Below are positions 15,111-22,939 of a stretch of DNA of 33,724 nucleotides, one piece after another. The position numbers were made by a program, and so were the translations under genes. Origin of the DNA: Gemmiger sp. An87 (GTDB lineage Bacteria; Bacillota; Clostridia; Oscillospirales; Ruminococcaceae); the NCBI RefSeq assembly GCF_002159185.1, contig NZ_NFHD01000034.1, positions 1 to 33,724 on the forward strand, written 5' to 3'. The notes beneath the pieces are model-generated. The model made no database searches. It was not told the DNA's origin and saw nothing but the letters and a program-made list of their open reading frames with translations. The stretch's first letter is position 1, and the number at the start of each line of letters is the position of its first letter.

Positions 15111-16644
15111 CCGCCTTACCTCCTGCCATCCACAGGCCAAGGGTATTTTCGTCCGCATCTTTGCCGGGCAGACTGCCGTTGATCCGCCCGTCAAAGATCA
15201 CGTCGATCTCGTCTGAAAGGCTGATGATCTCATCCAGCTCGAAGGACACCAGCAGCACAGCCTTGCCCTTGTTGCGCTGCTCCACGATGTACTTGTGCAC
15301 ATACTCGATGGCACCCACGTCCAGGCCGCGGGTGGGGTTCACCGCGATCAGCAGGTCCTTGTTGTTGGTGACCTCGCGGGCGATGATGACCTTCTGCTGG
15401 TTACCGCCAGACAAAGTGCCCGCGGGCTTGTTCAGACAGTCGCGGGGGCGAATGTCAAATTTTTCAATGGCTTCCTGGGTGAAGCTGTTCACCGCATCCA
15501 TCTTGCGGATGCCGTGGCTGGCATATTTGTCCTCAGCAAAGTTCTGCAGGACCATGTTGTCGGCCACACTGAACTCCAGTACCAGGCCGTGCTTCTGCCG
15601 GTCCGCCGGAATGCTGGACACCCCATGCTCAAAGCCGTAGCGGGGCGGTTTGTTGAAGATGTCGGTACCATTCACGGTAATGGAGCCCTTGGTGGCTTTG
15701 CGCAGGCCGGTGATGCATTCCACCAGCTCGGTCTGGCCGTTGCCGTCGATGCCCGCCAGGCCCAGAATCTGACCCTTGCGCACCTGCAGGTTCAGGCCGC
15801 GCAGAATCTCCACGCCGCGGTAGTCCACCGCATGCAGGTCTTTTACGTCCAGAACCACGTCGCCGGGCTCCTGCTCCTGCTTGTCCACCTTGAAATTCAC
15901 GTTGCGGCCCACCATCATGCTGGCCAGGTCGTCCTCGCTCACCTTGTCCACTTCCACGGTGTTGATATACTTGCCCATGCGGATGATGGTGCAGTAATCA
16001 GCCGAGGCCTTGATTTCCTTCAGCTTATGGGTGATGAGGATAATGCTCTTGCCGTCCGCCGTGAGGCTGTGCATGATGTCGATCAGTTCGCTGATCTCCT
16101 GGGGGGTCAGCGAAGCGGTGGGTTCGTCCAGAATCAGGATCTCCGCACCGCGGTACAGCGCCTTCAGAATCTCCACGCGCTGCTGCATGCCAACGGAAAT
16201 ATCCTCAATCTTCGCGTCGGGGTCCACCGCCAGGCCGTATTTCTTGGAGATGGCTTCCACGTTCTTGCGGGCGGTTGCCATATCCAGCATGATGCCCTTC
16301 TGAGGCTCCATGCCCAATACGATGTTCTGCGTAACGGTGAAAGGCTGCACCAGCATGAAGTGCTGGTGAACCATGCCGATGCCGGCGCTGATGGCCTTTT
16401 TGGGGCTGTCCATGTGGATTTTCTGCCCCTTGATATAGATTTCACCCGAGGTGGGCGGATACATGCCGTACAGCTGATTCATCAGCGTGCTCTTGCCGGC
16501 GCCGTTCTCGCCCAGGATGGCGTGGATCTCACCCTTGTGTACGGTGAGTTGGATGCCGTCGTTGGCGGTAAAGTCACCGAATTTTTTGGTGATGTTCCGC
16601 ATGTCCACCACGACAGTGTTCAGGTCCAGATGTGGATTGTCCAA
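15103..16644 (-). CDS. nupO: Nucleoside ABC transporter ATPase (NupO-like, duplicated ABC domain)
   Basis: This 513-residue protein carries two ABC cassettes, as in sugar and nucleoside importers. The first has Walker A GENGAGKS (45-52), the signature-region segment ISVGMQQRVEIL and Walker B LILDEPTASLTPQE. The second has a degenerate Walker A, GIDGNGQTEL, with a good signature, LSGGNQQKV, the usual asymmetry of the family. The start is a TTG at 16644 with GGAGG 7 nt upstream; no ATG with a ribosome binding site exists nearby. It energises NupP/NupQ. The cognate binding lipoprotein is not adjacent but lies beyond the yjjI-yjjW pair at 19472-20548. Confidence 0.93.
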   Translation of the reverse strand: MDNPHLDLNTVVVDMRNITKKFGDFTANDGIQLTVHKGEIHAILGENGAGKSTLMNQLYGMYPPTSGEIYIKGQKIHMDSPKKAISAGIGMVHQHFMLVQPFTVTQNIVLGMEPQKGIMLDMATARKNVEAISKKYGLAVDPDAKIEDISVGMQQRVEILKALYRGAEILILDEPTASLTPQEISELIDIMHSLTADGKSIILITHKLKEIKASADYCTIIRMGKYINTVEVDKVSEDDLASMMVGRNVNFKVDKQEQEPGDVVLDVKDLHAVDYRGVEILRGLNLQVRKGQILGLAGIDGNGQTELVECITGLRKATKGSITVNGTDIFNKPPRYGFEHGVSSIPADRQKHGLVLEFSVADNMVLQNFAEDKYASHGIRKMDAVNSFTQEAIEKFDIRPRDCLNKPAGTLSGGNQQKVIIAREVTNNKDLLIAVNPTRGLDVGAIEYVHKYIVEQRNKGKAVLLVSFELDEIISLSDEIDVIFDGRINGSLPGKDADENTLGLWMAGGKADE

Positions 16645-16724
16645 AAATAAGCCTCCTTTTCGCCTTGCGCCCCGCCCGCGTCATCGGCCTGCGAACGGGA
16701 TGCAAAGCGGTCTCATATCCGGCA

Positions 16725-16783
16725 GGCACCGCCCGGTTTGCAAGCGGTGCCCATCGGTTCCGGAAAGGGCGCATGCCCTTTCC
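16725..16783 (-). other. Two hairpins between yjjW and nupO, without T-tracts
   Basis: GGCACCGC/GCGGTGCC (16725-16751) and GGAAAGGG/CCCTTTCC (16762-16783) are perfect inverted repeats in the 163-nt gap between yjjW and nupO. Neither is followed by a T-run on the minus strand, so they are not standard terminators. They may protect a 3' end after processing or tune the transporter level within one transcript. I see no clear promoter in this gap. Confidence 0.5.
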
Positions 16784-16807
16784 TGTTTTCCAGGAAAATC
16801 GCGGCGA

Positions 16808-17650
16808 TCAGGTGATCACCACATCGCGGATACCCTGGCTGCGGGCCAGATCGGCCAGCTGCTGCAGGTATTCCGCCGTGGGCTGCTGCAGGCGCTGTTT
16901 CTCGCTCTCCCGCACGCCCATGGGACGATAGCAGATAATTTTGTAGCGCATGGGGTGTTTGTCCTGCCAGGGGGCAGCCACCGCCGATGCCTCGCGCACA
17001 GCGGTCTCGGCATCGAAGAGACCGGGCACCACCACGGTGCGCAGCTCCTCCAGCTTGCCCGCGCGGGCCAGGAATTCCAGATTCGCCCGCACCTGGGTGT
17101 TGTCCACACCGGTGACTGCCTTGTGGTCCTCGCTGGTCCAGGCCTTAATGTCCAGCATCACGCCGTCGGTCACAGCCAGCAGCTCCGGATCAGTGGAGAA
17201 GTCATAGCTGCCGTTGCTGTCCAGCAGAGTGGACAGCCCCTCGGCCTTGGCGATGGTCAGCAGCTCCACCAGAAAATCCCGCCAGCGGGTGCATTCCCCG
17301 CCGGAAACGGTGATGCCTCGAATAAAGGGCATATTCTTGCGCACTTCTGCCATGACCTCTTCCGGAGTCATGGAACGAACCCGGGGCGAAGAGCTGTTGG
17401 GGCACTGCTTGAAGCAGGCATCACAGAACACGCATTTGGTGTAATCGTAGCAGACCTTACCGTCCTGCATGGAAAGCGCGCCCACCGGGCACACCTTCAC
17501 GCACTGGCCGCAGTTCACACACTGATTGATGGTCTCGGGGTTATGGCAGTAAAGGCAGTTGAAGTTGCAGCCCTGCAGGAAGATCGCGGTGCGGTTGCCC
17601 GGCCCGTCCACCGAACTGAACGGGATGATCTTGTTTACCAGCGCCTTCAT
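16808..17650 (-). CDS. yjjW: YjjW-family glycyl radical enzyme activase
   Basis: This 280-residue radical SAM enzyme installs the glycyl radical on its partner YjjI under anaerobic conditions. The radical SAM cluster motif CNFNCLYC places Cys28, Cys32 and Cys35. Two ferredoxin-like 4Fe-4S motifs follow: Cys44/47/50/54 in CVNCGQCVKVCP and Cys73/76/79/83 in CVFCDACFKQCP. The glycine-rich SAM-contact segment ITVSGGECT is present. The activase type with two extra clusters matches YjjW and related activases, not the short PflA. It starts from ATG 1 nt after the YjjI stop, so the two genes are translationally coupled, and the pair defines the family assignment more firmly than either gene alone. 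It lies upstream of nupO in the nucleoside locus. Confidence 0.92.
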   Translation of the reverse strand: MKALVNKIIPFSSVDGPGNRTAIFLQGCNFNCLYCHNPETINQCVNCGQCVKVCPVGALSMQDGKVCYDYTKCVFCDACFKQCPNSSSPRVRSMTPEEVMAEVRKNMPFIRGITVSGGECTRWRDFLVELLTIAKAEGLSTLLDSNGSYDFSTDPELLAVTDGVMLDIKAWTSEDHKAVTGVDNTQVRANLEFLARAGKLEELRTVVVPGLFDAETAVREASAVAAPWQDKHPMRYKIICYRPMGVRESEKQRLQQPTAEYLQQLADLARSQGIRDVVIT

Positions 17651-17651
17651 A

Positions 17652-19199
17652 TCAGCGTACCCGACGGTCCTGAGCGTGGCAGTTGCGGGTGGCGCCAAGG
17701 GCCAGGCCGGTGGTATTCAGCAGCACGTTGTGGCCCTCGGCCAGCTTCTCGATCTCAGAACGCTTGGCCAGATAGCCGGTCACACGGATCACGTCGCTGT
17801 CGCTGCCATAGAAGCTCAGGTAGCGGATCTCCAGATCAAAGGAGCCGCGGATGATGTCCAGCAGGAACTTGTGGTTCTTGTGAACGGTCAGGTCCACCGG
17901 GAAGATGTCGCCGGTGCCGGAGATGAAGTACTTGTGGAACAGGTTGATGTTCTTCAGGTGGTCGATCAGCTCGGCAGGCTCCTCACCGATGGGAATGCGG
18001 GTGCCGGGGCTGCTGTGCTTGTCGGAATCGATACCCACCTGCGCATGCAGCAGGTAGTGGCCGCCGGTGGCCTCACAGTAGGGAGCGGGATGCGCGTTGC
18101 AGAAGGCATTGATCTGCTCCATAATTTCCACGCCCAGCTTATCCGCAGCTTCGCTGTGGCCGAAGCGGCCCTCGATGCCCTCTTTGGCCAGCAGGTCGTT
18201 CACGCATTCGGCCATGCCAACCAGACCGAACATGGCGCTGAAGCGCTCACGGTGGATCAGGCCTTCCAGCGCCAGGAAGTTGCTCTCAAAGAAGCCGCTC
18301 TCCTCCACCAGGAAACGAACGCGGGCATCCATGTAACGGGCCATCACATCCATCACGTAGGGCAGCTGGTTCTCCTTGAAGTCCTGAATGTTCTTGCTGC
18401 GCTTGGCGATACCGGCCAGCAGCAGGCGGCACAGGGTGTAAGATCCGCCGCCCTTGTACAGGCCGTTGTAGCAGCTGGCGATGCAGTAATCATCGCCCAG
18501 CTCGCTGCGGAACATGCGGTCGTTGGCAAAGCTGGGCTTTGCACAGCGCAGTGCGCATTCGATGCCCGCCATCACGAACTCATCCGGGGTGTCCTTGCTC
18601 ACACGCATGGTCAGATTGGGCACAGCGTTCTGCAGCTCGCCCTCCACCTCCATCAGCAGCATGCCTGCACGGGTCATGGTGGGGCCGATGTTGGCATGGC
18701 AGAAGGAGTCCAGAATGGTGCGGTCCACACTGGTGAGGAACAGGCGCAGCGCCTTCTTCACGGTCTCATCGTCCAGATCCTTCACAAAGGGCTCCAGCAG
18801 CAGATCCAGATCGCCGATGTACACGGGGTAGTTGGTAATGCTGGGCACATTATGGTACAGAATCTGCAGGTTGTTCAGCGCCTCAAACAGATCCTTCGGC
18901 GGGTCCAGCTGCAGGAATGCGCTGCCCTCCTTCATAAACTTGGGGTAGTCCGGGCAGATGTAACGGGGCCGGTAGGGTGCGTCACCCTCGAACAGGTTGC
19001 AGATGCAGCGGTCCTCCTGATCGCAGCGCATCAGTTCATCCAGCTCCTTCGGCTCATCCAGCACAGTCATAAAGTTTTCGGCGTGGCGGGCCAGATAAGT
19101 CACCTTCTGCTCATGCGTAGCGGTCTTATCTTTCAAAGTGGCCAGAATTTCGGCGCGCTTTGCCTCCACGGTCTCCATTGAAATGCTTCTCATAGTCAA
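17652..19199 (-). CDS. yjjI: YjjI-family glycyl radical enzyme
   Basis: This 515-residue protein is close in length to E. coli YjjI (about 516) and much shorter than pyruvate formate-lyase. The glycyl radical loop is RVTGY with Gly475, about 40 residues from the C-terminus. Candidate thiyl cysteines are Cys239 and Cys243 in CIASCYNG, with Cys257 following a GGG turn. No Cys-x-Glu motif of the dehydratase type is present. The best start is a TTG at 19199, 6 nt after GGAGG; an ATG at 19193 would give 12-nt spacing. A TTGAAA-17-TACAAT promoter lies just upstream. The reaction of YjjI is, as far as I know, not established. Its place between nucleoside-binding protein and transporter genes suggests a nucleoside or pentose derivative as substrate (inference). 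Confidence 0.93.
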   Translation of the reverse strand: MTMRSISMETVEAKRAEILATLKDKTATHEQKVTYLARHAENFMTVLDEPKELDELMRCDQEDRCICNLFEGDAPYRPRYICPDYPKFMKEGSAFLQLDPPKDLFEALNNLQILYHNVPSITNYPVYIGDLDLLLEPFVKDLDDETVKKALRLFLTSVDRTILDSFCHANIGPTMTRAGMLLMEVEGELQNAVPNLTMRVSKDTPDEFVMAGIECALRCAKPSFANDRMFRSELGDDYCIASCYNGLYKGGGSYTLCRLLLAGIAKRSKNIQDFKENQLPYVMDVMARYMDARVRFLVEESGFFESNFLALEGLIHRERFSAMFGLVGMAECVNDLLAKEGIEGRFGHSEAADKLGVEIMEQINAFCNAHPAPYCEATGGHYLLHAQVGIDSDKHSSPGTRIPIGEEPAELIDHLKNINLFHKYFISGTGDIFPVDLTVHKNHKFLLDIIRGSFDLEIRYLSFYGSDSDVIRVTGYLAKRSEIEKLAEGHNVLLNTTGLALGATRNCHAQDRRVR

Positions 19200-19272
19200 G
19201 CATACCCTCCCTTGATCTCAGCTTAACAGTTTATCCAGAGTCGGCAAAAAAAGCCAACTTTTCTTCAGTATT

Positions 19273-19301
19273 ATTGTACCAAAAAGGCCGCCTTATTTCA
19301 A
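19273..19301 (-). promoter_or_regulatory. Promoter of yjjI-yjjW (and probably nupOPQ-pdp)
   Basis: On the minus strand, TTGAAA (19296-19301) and TACAAT (19273-19278) are separated by 17 bp, about 75 nt before the yjjI start. It lies downstream of the BMP-gene terminator, so it restarts transcription for the rest of the locus. Confidence 0.75.
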
Positions 19302-19416
19302 CACGGAACACGTGTTTCCTACTAAACAGACTGAAATTCAATTGCCCTTTTGTTCAAAAAACCGAAAGTAGTACTTTACATCTTTTTCGGTGCAAAGTTG
19401 CGGCTTTTCCCTTCCC

Positions 19417-19452
19417 AAAAAAAGAGCCGCGCACCACAAAGGTGCGCGGCTC
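19417..19452 (-). terminator. Rho-independent terminator after the BMP lipoprotein gene
   Basis: The 12-bp perfect stem GAGCCGCGCACC/GGTGCGCGGCTC has a 5-nt loop and is followed on the minus strand by seven T residues. It should isolate the highly expressed binding-protein transcript from yjjI. Confidence 0.93.
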
Positions 19453-19471
19453 CTGCAAGCCAGAAATACGC

Positions 19472-20548
19472 TTACTTCAGAGTGAACAGGCCATCGCCCA
19501 GCTCTTCGGGAGTGGAGGGAACCTGAACTTCGCCGGCAATGATCTTGGCCTTGGCATCCTCAACAGCGGTCAGCATCTCGTCGGTCAGCAGATCGCGGGT
19601 GGGAGACAGGTCAACACCGCCGTTCTCCAGGCTGTACAGATGCACGCCAGGAGTGAAGGTGCCGTTGGCAACCGCCAGGGAGATATCCTGAGCAGCGATG
19701 TCAACGCGCTTCATAGCGGAGGTGATCACGGTTTCGGGAGCCAGAGGAGCCTGGTCGGTGTCCACGCCGATGGCGTATACGCCGTTGGCCTTGCAGGCCT
19801 CGATCACACCGTTACCGGTAGCGCCGGCAGCGTGGAAGACCACGTCAGCGCCCTTGGTGATCATATCGGTGGCAGCGGTGTTACCGCCGGTGGGATCGCC
19901 GAAGTTGTTGGCGTTGAACTGCAGAACGGTAGCCTCGGGGTTCACGGACTTAACGCCAGCGATGAAGCCGCAGCCGAACTGGTTCATGGAATCGGAAACC
20001 ATGCCCTGCACGTAACCAACGGTGTTGGTCTCGGTAGCCAGGCCGGCCACGATGCCCACCAGGTAGGAAGCCTCAGCCTGAGAGAACATCAGGCAGGCAA
20101 CGTTGGGCAGATCGATGGAGGAGTCGTCGATGATGGCGAACAGCTGATCGGGGTTAGCCTCGGCAGCGACCTTGGTGGCCTCAGCCAGCATGTAGCCCAC
20201 GCAGATGATCAGGTCGGTGCCCTCGCTCAGGTAGGTCTCGATGTTGGCGCTGTAGTCAGCGTCGGTCTTGGACTCCAGGTAGCTCACCTTGATGTTGGGG
20301 TTCTCTTCGGCCAGAGCCTGCAGGCCTTCCCAGGAGGTCTGGTTGAAGGAACGGTCGTTTACGCCGCCCACGTCGGTGATCATACCAACGGTGATCTCCT
20401 TGCCGGAGGTCGCCTCGCCGGAAGCAGCAGTGGAAGCAGCCTCAGAAGAAGCGCCGGTGGAAGCGGGAGCAGAAGAGGAAGCGCCACCGCAAGCCACCAT
20501 GGACAGAGCCATGGCTGCTACCAGTACGATCGAGATCAGTTTTTTCAT
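19472..20548 (-). CDS. BMP-family nucleoside-binding lipoprotein (NupN/BmpA-like)
   Basis: This 358-residue lipoprotein is the extracytoplasmic receptor for a nucleoside ABC importer. The signal peptide MKKLISIVLVAAMALSMVAC ends at lipidated Cys20. A Ser/Ala/Thr-rich linker runs to about residue 48. The BMP domain then begins with VGMITDVGGVNDRSFNQTSWEG, shortened here to its key residues: the conserved Asp-x-Gly-Gly-x-Asn-Asp and Ser-Phe-Asn. It ends with the GDGLFTLK tail typical of the family. It has its own consensus promoter, a GGAG ribosome binding site and a strong terminator, fitting the excess of binding protein over transporter. It lies upstream of, but not adjacent to, nupOPQ; yjjI and yjjW are in between. 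Confidence 0.95.
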   Translation of the reverse strand: MKKLISIVLVAAMALSMVACGGASSSAPASTGASSEAASTAASGEATSGKEITVGMITDVGGVNDRSFNQTSWEGLQALAEENPNIKVSYLESKTDADYSANIETYLSEGTDLIICVGYMLAEATKVAAEANPDQLFAIIDDSSIDLPNVACLMFSQAEASYLVGIVAGLATETNTVGYVQGMVSDSMNQFGCGFIAGVKSVNPEATVLQFNANNFGDPTGGNTAATDMITKGADVVFHAAGATGNGVIEACKANGVYAIGVDTDQAPLAPETVITSAMKRVDIAAQDISLAVANGTFTPGVHLYSLENGGVDLSPTRDLLTDEMLTAVEDAKAKIIAGEVQVPSTPEELGDGLFTLK

Positions 20549-20631
20549 GATTCAATCTCCTTTGTTCTGTTGTGGAAAACCGCGCCACACGCAAGACGCG
20601 ATTTTTGGGGAAACTCCCCACTAGCTATTTT

Positions 20632-20660
20632 ATTATAGCCATAGGGGTGACAATTTTCAA
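20632..20660 (-). promoter_or_regulatory. Promoter of the BMP lipoprotein gene
   Basis: On the minus strand, TTGAAA (20655-20660) and TATAAT (20632-20637) are separated by 17 bp. The leader to the start codon is about 75 nt. I see no riboswitch fold in the 200-nt gap to cdd. Confidence 0.85.
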
Positions 20661-20748
20661 CCAGTTCCGGCAAATACAAAGCATTACAATTTGTTAACAT
20701 TAGCCAAAATAAGTCGTACTTTGCCGCTGTTTGAGGCTTTTTCTGCAC

Positions 20749-21162
20749 TCAGGCCAGATCCCGGGGGCCGAAGTTATAGGGCAGCAGTTCGCCCAGGGTC
20801 ACCTCGGTCCAGCTGTCCGGTCCGGTGACCAGCAGGATGGGCATATCCAGTTCGCAGAATTCATTCAGCGCCTGACGGCAGACCCCGCAGGGGCCGGTCA
20901 CCGGGAAGGGCGGCTGCTGACCGGCGGGCGCCCCCACCACAGCAAGCATGGAAAATTCCCGCGCGCCCTCGCTCACAGCCTTGAACAGAGCGGTGCGCTC
21001 CGCACAGTTGGAGGGAGTGTAGGCAGCGTTCTCAATGTTGCAGCCGGTGAAGACCCGACCATCCTTGGCCAGCAGCGCGGCACCCACATTGAAATGGGAG
21101 TAGGGCGTGTAGGCCATCTCCCGCGCCTGAATGGCCAGGCGCGCCAGTTCGGCTTTCTCCAT
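20749..21162 (-). CDS. cdd: Cytidine deaminase
   Basis: This 137-residue enzyme hydrolyses cytidine and deoxycytidine to uridine and deoxyuridine. It is the short, tetrameric, three-cysteine type. The substrate segment FNVGAALL (24-31) and GCNIENAAY (40-48) precede the zinc site: Cys53 with catalytic Glu55 in CAERTA, then Cys92 and Cys95 in PCGVC. The start at 21162 lies 2 nt after the deoD stop and uses a GGAGG ribosome binding site embedded in the last codons of deoD, so the two are coupled. Its product uridine feeds Pdp encoded at the end of the locus. Confidence 0.96.
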   Translation of the reverse strand: MEKAELARLAIQAREMAYTPYSHFNVGAALLAKDGRVFTGCNIENAAYTPSNCAERTALFKAVSEGAREFSMLAVVGAPAGQQPPFPVTGPCGVCRQALNEFCELDMPILLVTGPDSWTEVTLGELLPYNFGPRDLA

Positions 21163-21164
21163 GC

Positions 21165-21884
21165 TTACACCTCCGCACCCAGAGCAATCTTCATCATGTT
21201 GGTGAAGCTGAGCTGGCGCTCCTCGGCAGTGGTGGCCTCGCTGCTTACGAAGCTGTCGGAAATGGTGAGCAGGCAGGCTGCCCGCTTGCCCAGCACATTG
21301 GCGTTGTGGAACAGAGCGAAGCTCTCCATCTCCACGGCCACGCAGCCCTTCTCATCCCGCAGGCGCTCCCAATAGGTGGGGTTGGTGCGGTCATCATGGC
21401 GGTAGAACACATCACTGGAATGGATCACGCCCTCCACCATGGGGATGCCCAGCTTGGCGGCGCTGGCGCGCAGTGCGTCGCACAGCTCGGCGCTGGGGGC
21501 CAGGGTGTCGTCCTCGCAGCCGTTCTGGGTGCGGGCATAGCTGCTTTCGGAATAGGCGCCGGTGGCCAGCACCACGTCGTAGAGCTTAGCCTTGTCGGTG
21601 TAGGAACCGGCGGAGCCGATGCGGATGATGTTCTCCACACCGTACTGGCTGTACAGCTCATAGGAATAGATGCCGATGGAGGGCATGCCCATGCCGCTGC
21701 CCATCACGCTGACGGGGCGGCCCTGGTAGGTGCCGGTGAAGCCCAGCATGCCGCGCACGTCATTGAACAGCACCGGATTTTCCAGGAAGGTCTCGGCAAT
21801 GAATTTTGCGCGCAGGGGGTCGCCGGGCATGAGAACGGTTTTTGCGATCTGGCCCATTTCGGCTTTGTTGTGAGGGGTAGGCAT
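21165..21884 (-). CDS. deoD: Purine-nucleoside phosphorylase, DeoD type
   Basis: This 239-residue hexameric-type phosphorylase splits purine (deoxy)nucleosides into base and (deoxy)ribose-1-phosphate. The sequence follows the E. coli DeoD pattern closely at the start (TPH..AEMG, VLMPGDPLRAKFIAETFLE). Phosphate-site residues Gly21, Arg25, Arg88 and Ser91 are present, as are the ribose-binding Met186-Glu187 in VEMES and the catalytic Asp210 in ISDSF. The presence of Asp at this position favours purine over uridine substrates. The GGAGAG ribosome binding site is about 10-12 nt upstream. It is followed by cdd with a 2-nt gap. A small hairpin separates it from the phosphatase gene upstream. Confidence 0.94.
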   Translation of the reverse strand: MPTPHNKAEMGQIAKTVLMPGDPLRAKFIAETFLENPVLFNDVRGMLGFTGTYQGRPVSVMGSGMGMPSIGIYSYELYSQYGVENIIRIGSAGSYTDKAKLYDVVLATGAYSESSYARTQNGCEDDTLAPSAELCDALRASAAKLGIPMVEGVIHSSDVFYRHDDRTNPTYWERLRDEKGCVAVEMESFALFHNANVLGKRAACLLTISDSFVSSEATTAEERQLSFTNMMKIALGAEV

Positions 21885-21923
21885 AGTGTGTCAACTCTCC
21901 TTTTGCTTTGGTTGCTTGTTTGC

Positions 21924-21940
21924 GGCCGGGAACCCCGGCC
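21924..21940 (-). other. Short hairpin directly after the phosphatase stop codon
   Basis: GGCCGGG-GTT-CCCGGCC on the minus strand begins at the base after the phosphatase stop. No T-run follows, so it is not a canonical terminator. It may be an attenuator or a 3'-end stabiliser between the phosphatase and deoD. Confidence 0.45.
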
Positions 21941-22729
21941 TTATTCCAGGCACCGGTCCCGCAGCAGCCGCAGCTGTTCGGGGCCCATGCCATATTCGGC
22001 GGCAAAAAAATCTTCCATGCAGGCATAGCGCCGGTCAATGGCGTCGAACACTGCCTGCATGCTCTCCGGCCGCACCCCGCTGACCGATTCCAGGATGGGG
22101 CGCAGCTCCGGTTCCCGCTCCAGCTCGCTGCGGTATACCTCAAGGCATTCCCGCACCGCGCCGGGACGGCAGTCGTTTGTGGCAAGGAAATCCGCCATCA
22201 CCGTTTCCCTGCTTGCGCCCAGCGCCAGCAGGATCAGCGCGGCAGCCACGCCGGTGCGATCCTTTCCTGCAGAGCAGTGAAAGAGCAGCGGCAGCTCACC
22301 GGCCAGCATTTCCCGGAAAATTTCCCGGTAGGCCGGGTTATGGAAGGGCAGCGCGGAATAGATTGCTTCCATCTCCCGCGAAAGAGCCCGCAGTCCATCC
22401 GCATCCAGATGCAGGGAATTGTTGGCGTCGATGGGCAGTTCCCCGCCCTCGGCGTCCCGGATGGCGCCGACATCGTGGCGGCGTATCCCGATAAATTCCG
22501 GGTCCGGCTGCCGTGTTCGCTCCACGCCGGAGCGCAGGTCGCACACCACCCGGATGCCCAGTGCTTCAAACCGCTTGCGGTCCTCTTCGCTGGCAATCTG
22601 GCACAAAGCACCGCTGCGCCAGAACAGGCCGCGCTTTACCCGGCGGCCATCCGCCGCGGGCCAGCCGCCCAGCTCCCGGAAGTTTTCCGCTGTTTCAAAG
22701 GCCAGCGGTGTACCAGGGGTCCACTCCAT
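21941..22729 (-). CDS. Tyrosine/serine protein phosphatase family protein
   Basis: This 262-residue soluble protein has the CX5R phosphatase loop HCSAGKDRTG with nucleophile Cys152 and Arg158. It also has the N-terminal NFRELGG segment (17-23) and Asp64 in CDLRS, which together define the Tyr_phosphatase3 (IphP-like) family of protein-tyrosine or phosphoinositide phosphatases. The start at 22729 has AGAGGTGA 5 nt upstream; longer in-frame extensions run into the palindromic element and are rejected. It precedes deoD by 56 nt on the same strand and may be co-transcribed with deoD-cdd. Whether it acts on a protein or on a small phosphorylated metabolite cannot be told from the sequence. Confidence 0.9.
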   Translation of the reverse strand: MEWTPGTPLAFETAENFRELGGWPAADGRRVKRGLFWRSGALCQIASEEDRKRFEALGIRVVCDLRSGVERTRQPDPEFIGIRRHDVGAIRDAEGGELPIDANNSLHLDADGLRALSREMEAIYSALPFHNPAYREIFREMLAGELPLLFHCSAGKDRTGVAAALILLALGASRETVMADFLATNDCRPGAVRECLEVYRSELEREPELRPILESVSGVRPESMQAVFDAIDRRYACMEDFFAAEYGMGPEQLRLLRDRCLE

Positions 22730-22767
22730 CGGTCTCACCTCTTTCTGCATCCGACCGGAACGGTCAG

Positions 22768-22939
22768 GGCAATACCACACAATTTCAGGTGGTGGAGTGC
22801 GCCGGGAAATTTTTTGTGAGATGAACCGAAAAGCGCAGCCAATCCTTGGTGGATTGGCGAGCATTTTGGGAAAATATCACGGAAAATTTCGGCGCAACAC
22901 GCCGCCTGAACCGTTCGGTGCAAATTGTGCGGTGTTGCC
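22768..22939. mobile_element. MITE-like palindromic element A (172 bp)
   Basis: The ends are 18-bp terminal inverted repeats: left GGCAATACCACACAATTT (22768-22785), and right, reversed, GGCAACACCGCACAATTT, with two mismatches. Inward the arms keep pairing with gaps (TTCAGG.GG, GCGCCG, AAATTTT..GTGA on both sides), so the whole unit can fold into one long hairpin. The apex is GCCAATCC-ttggt-GGATTGGC. TCAG flanks both ends (22764-22767 and 22940-22943), a possible 4-bp target duplication. The element lies exactly between the fbp stop codon and the phosphatase leader and has no coding capacity. Confidence 0.7.

Noticed and set aside
20661-20748. Possible Rex-like or riboswitch signal upstream of the BMP gene (TTGTTAAC near 20690)
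   Set aside because: The right half-site is poor and lies well upstream of the promoter. No conserved riboswitch core or paired stems could be found between promoter and start codon.
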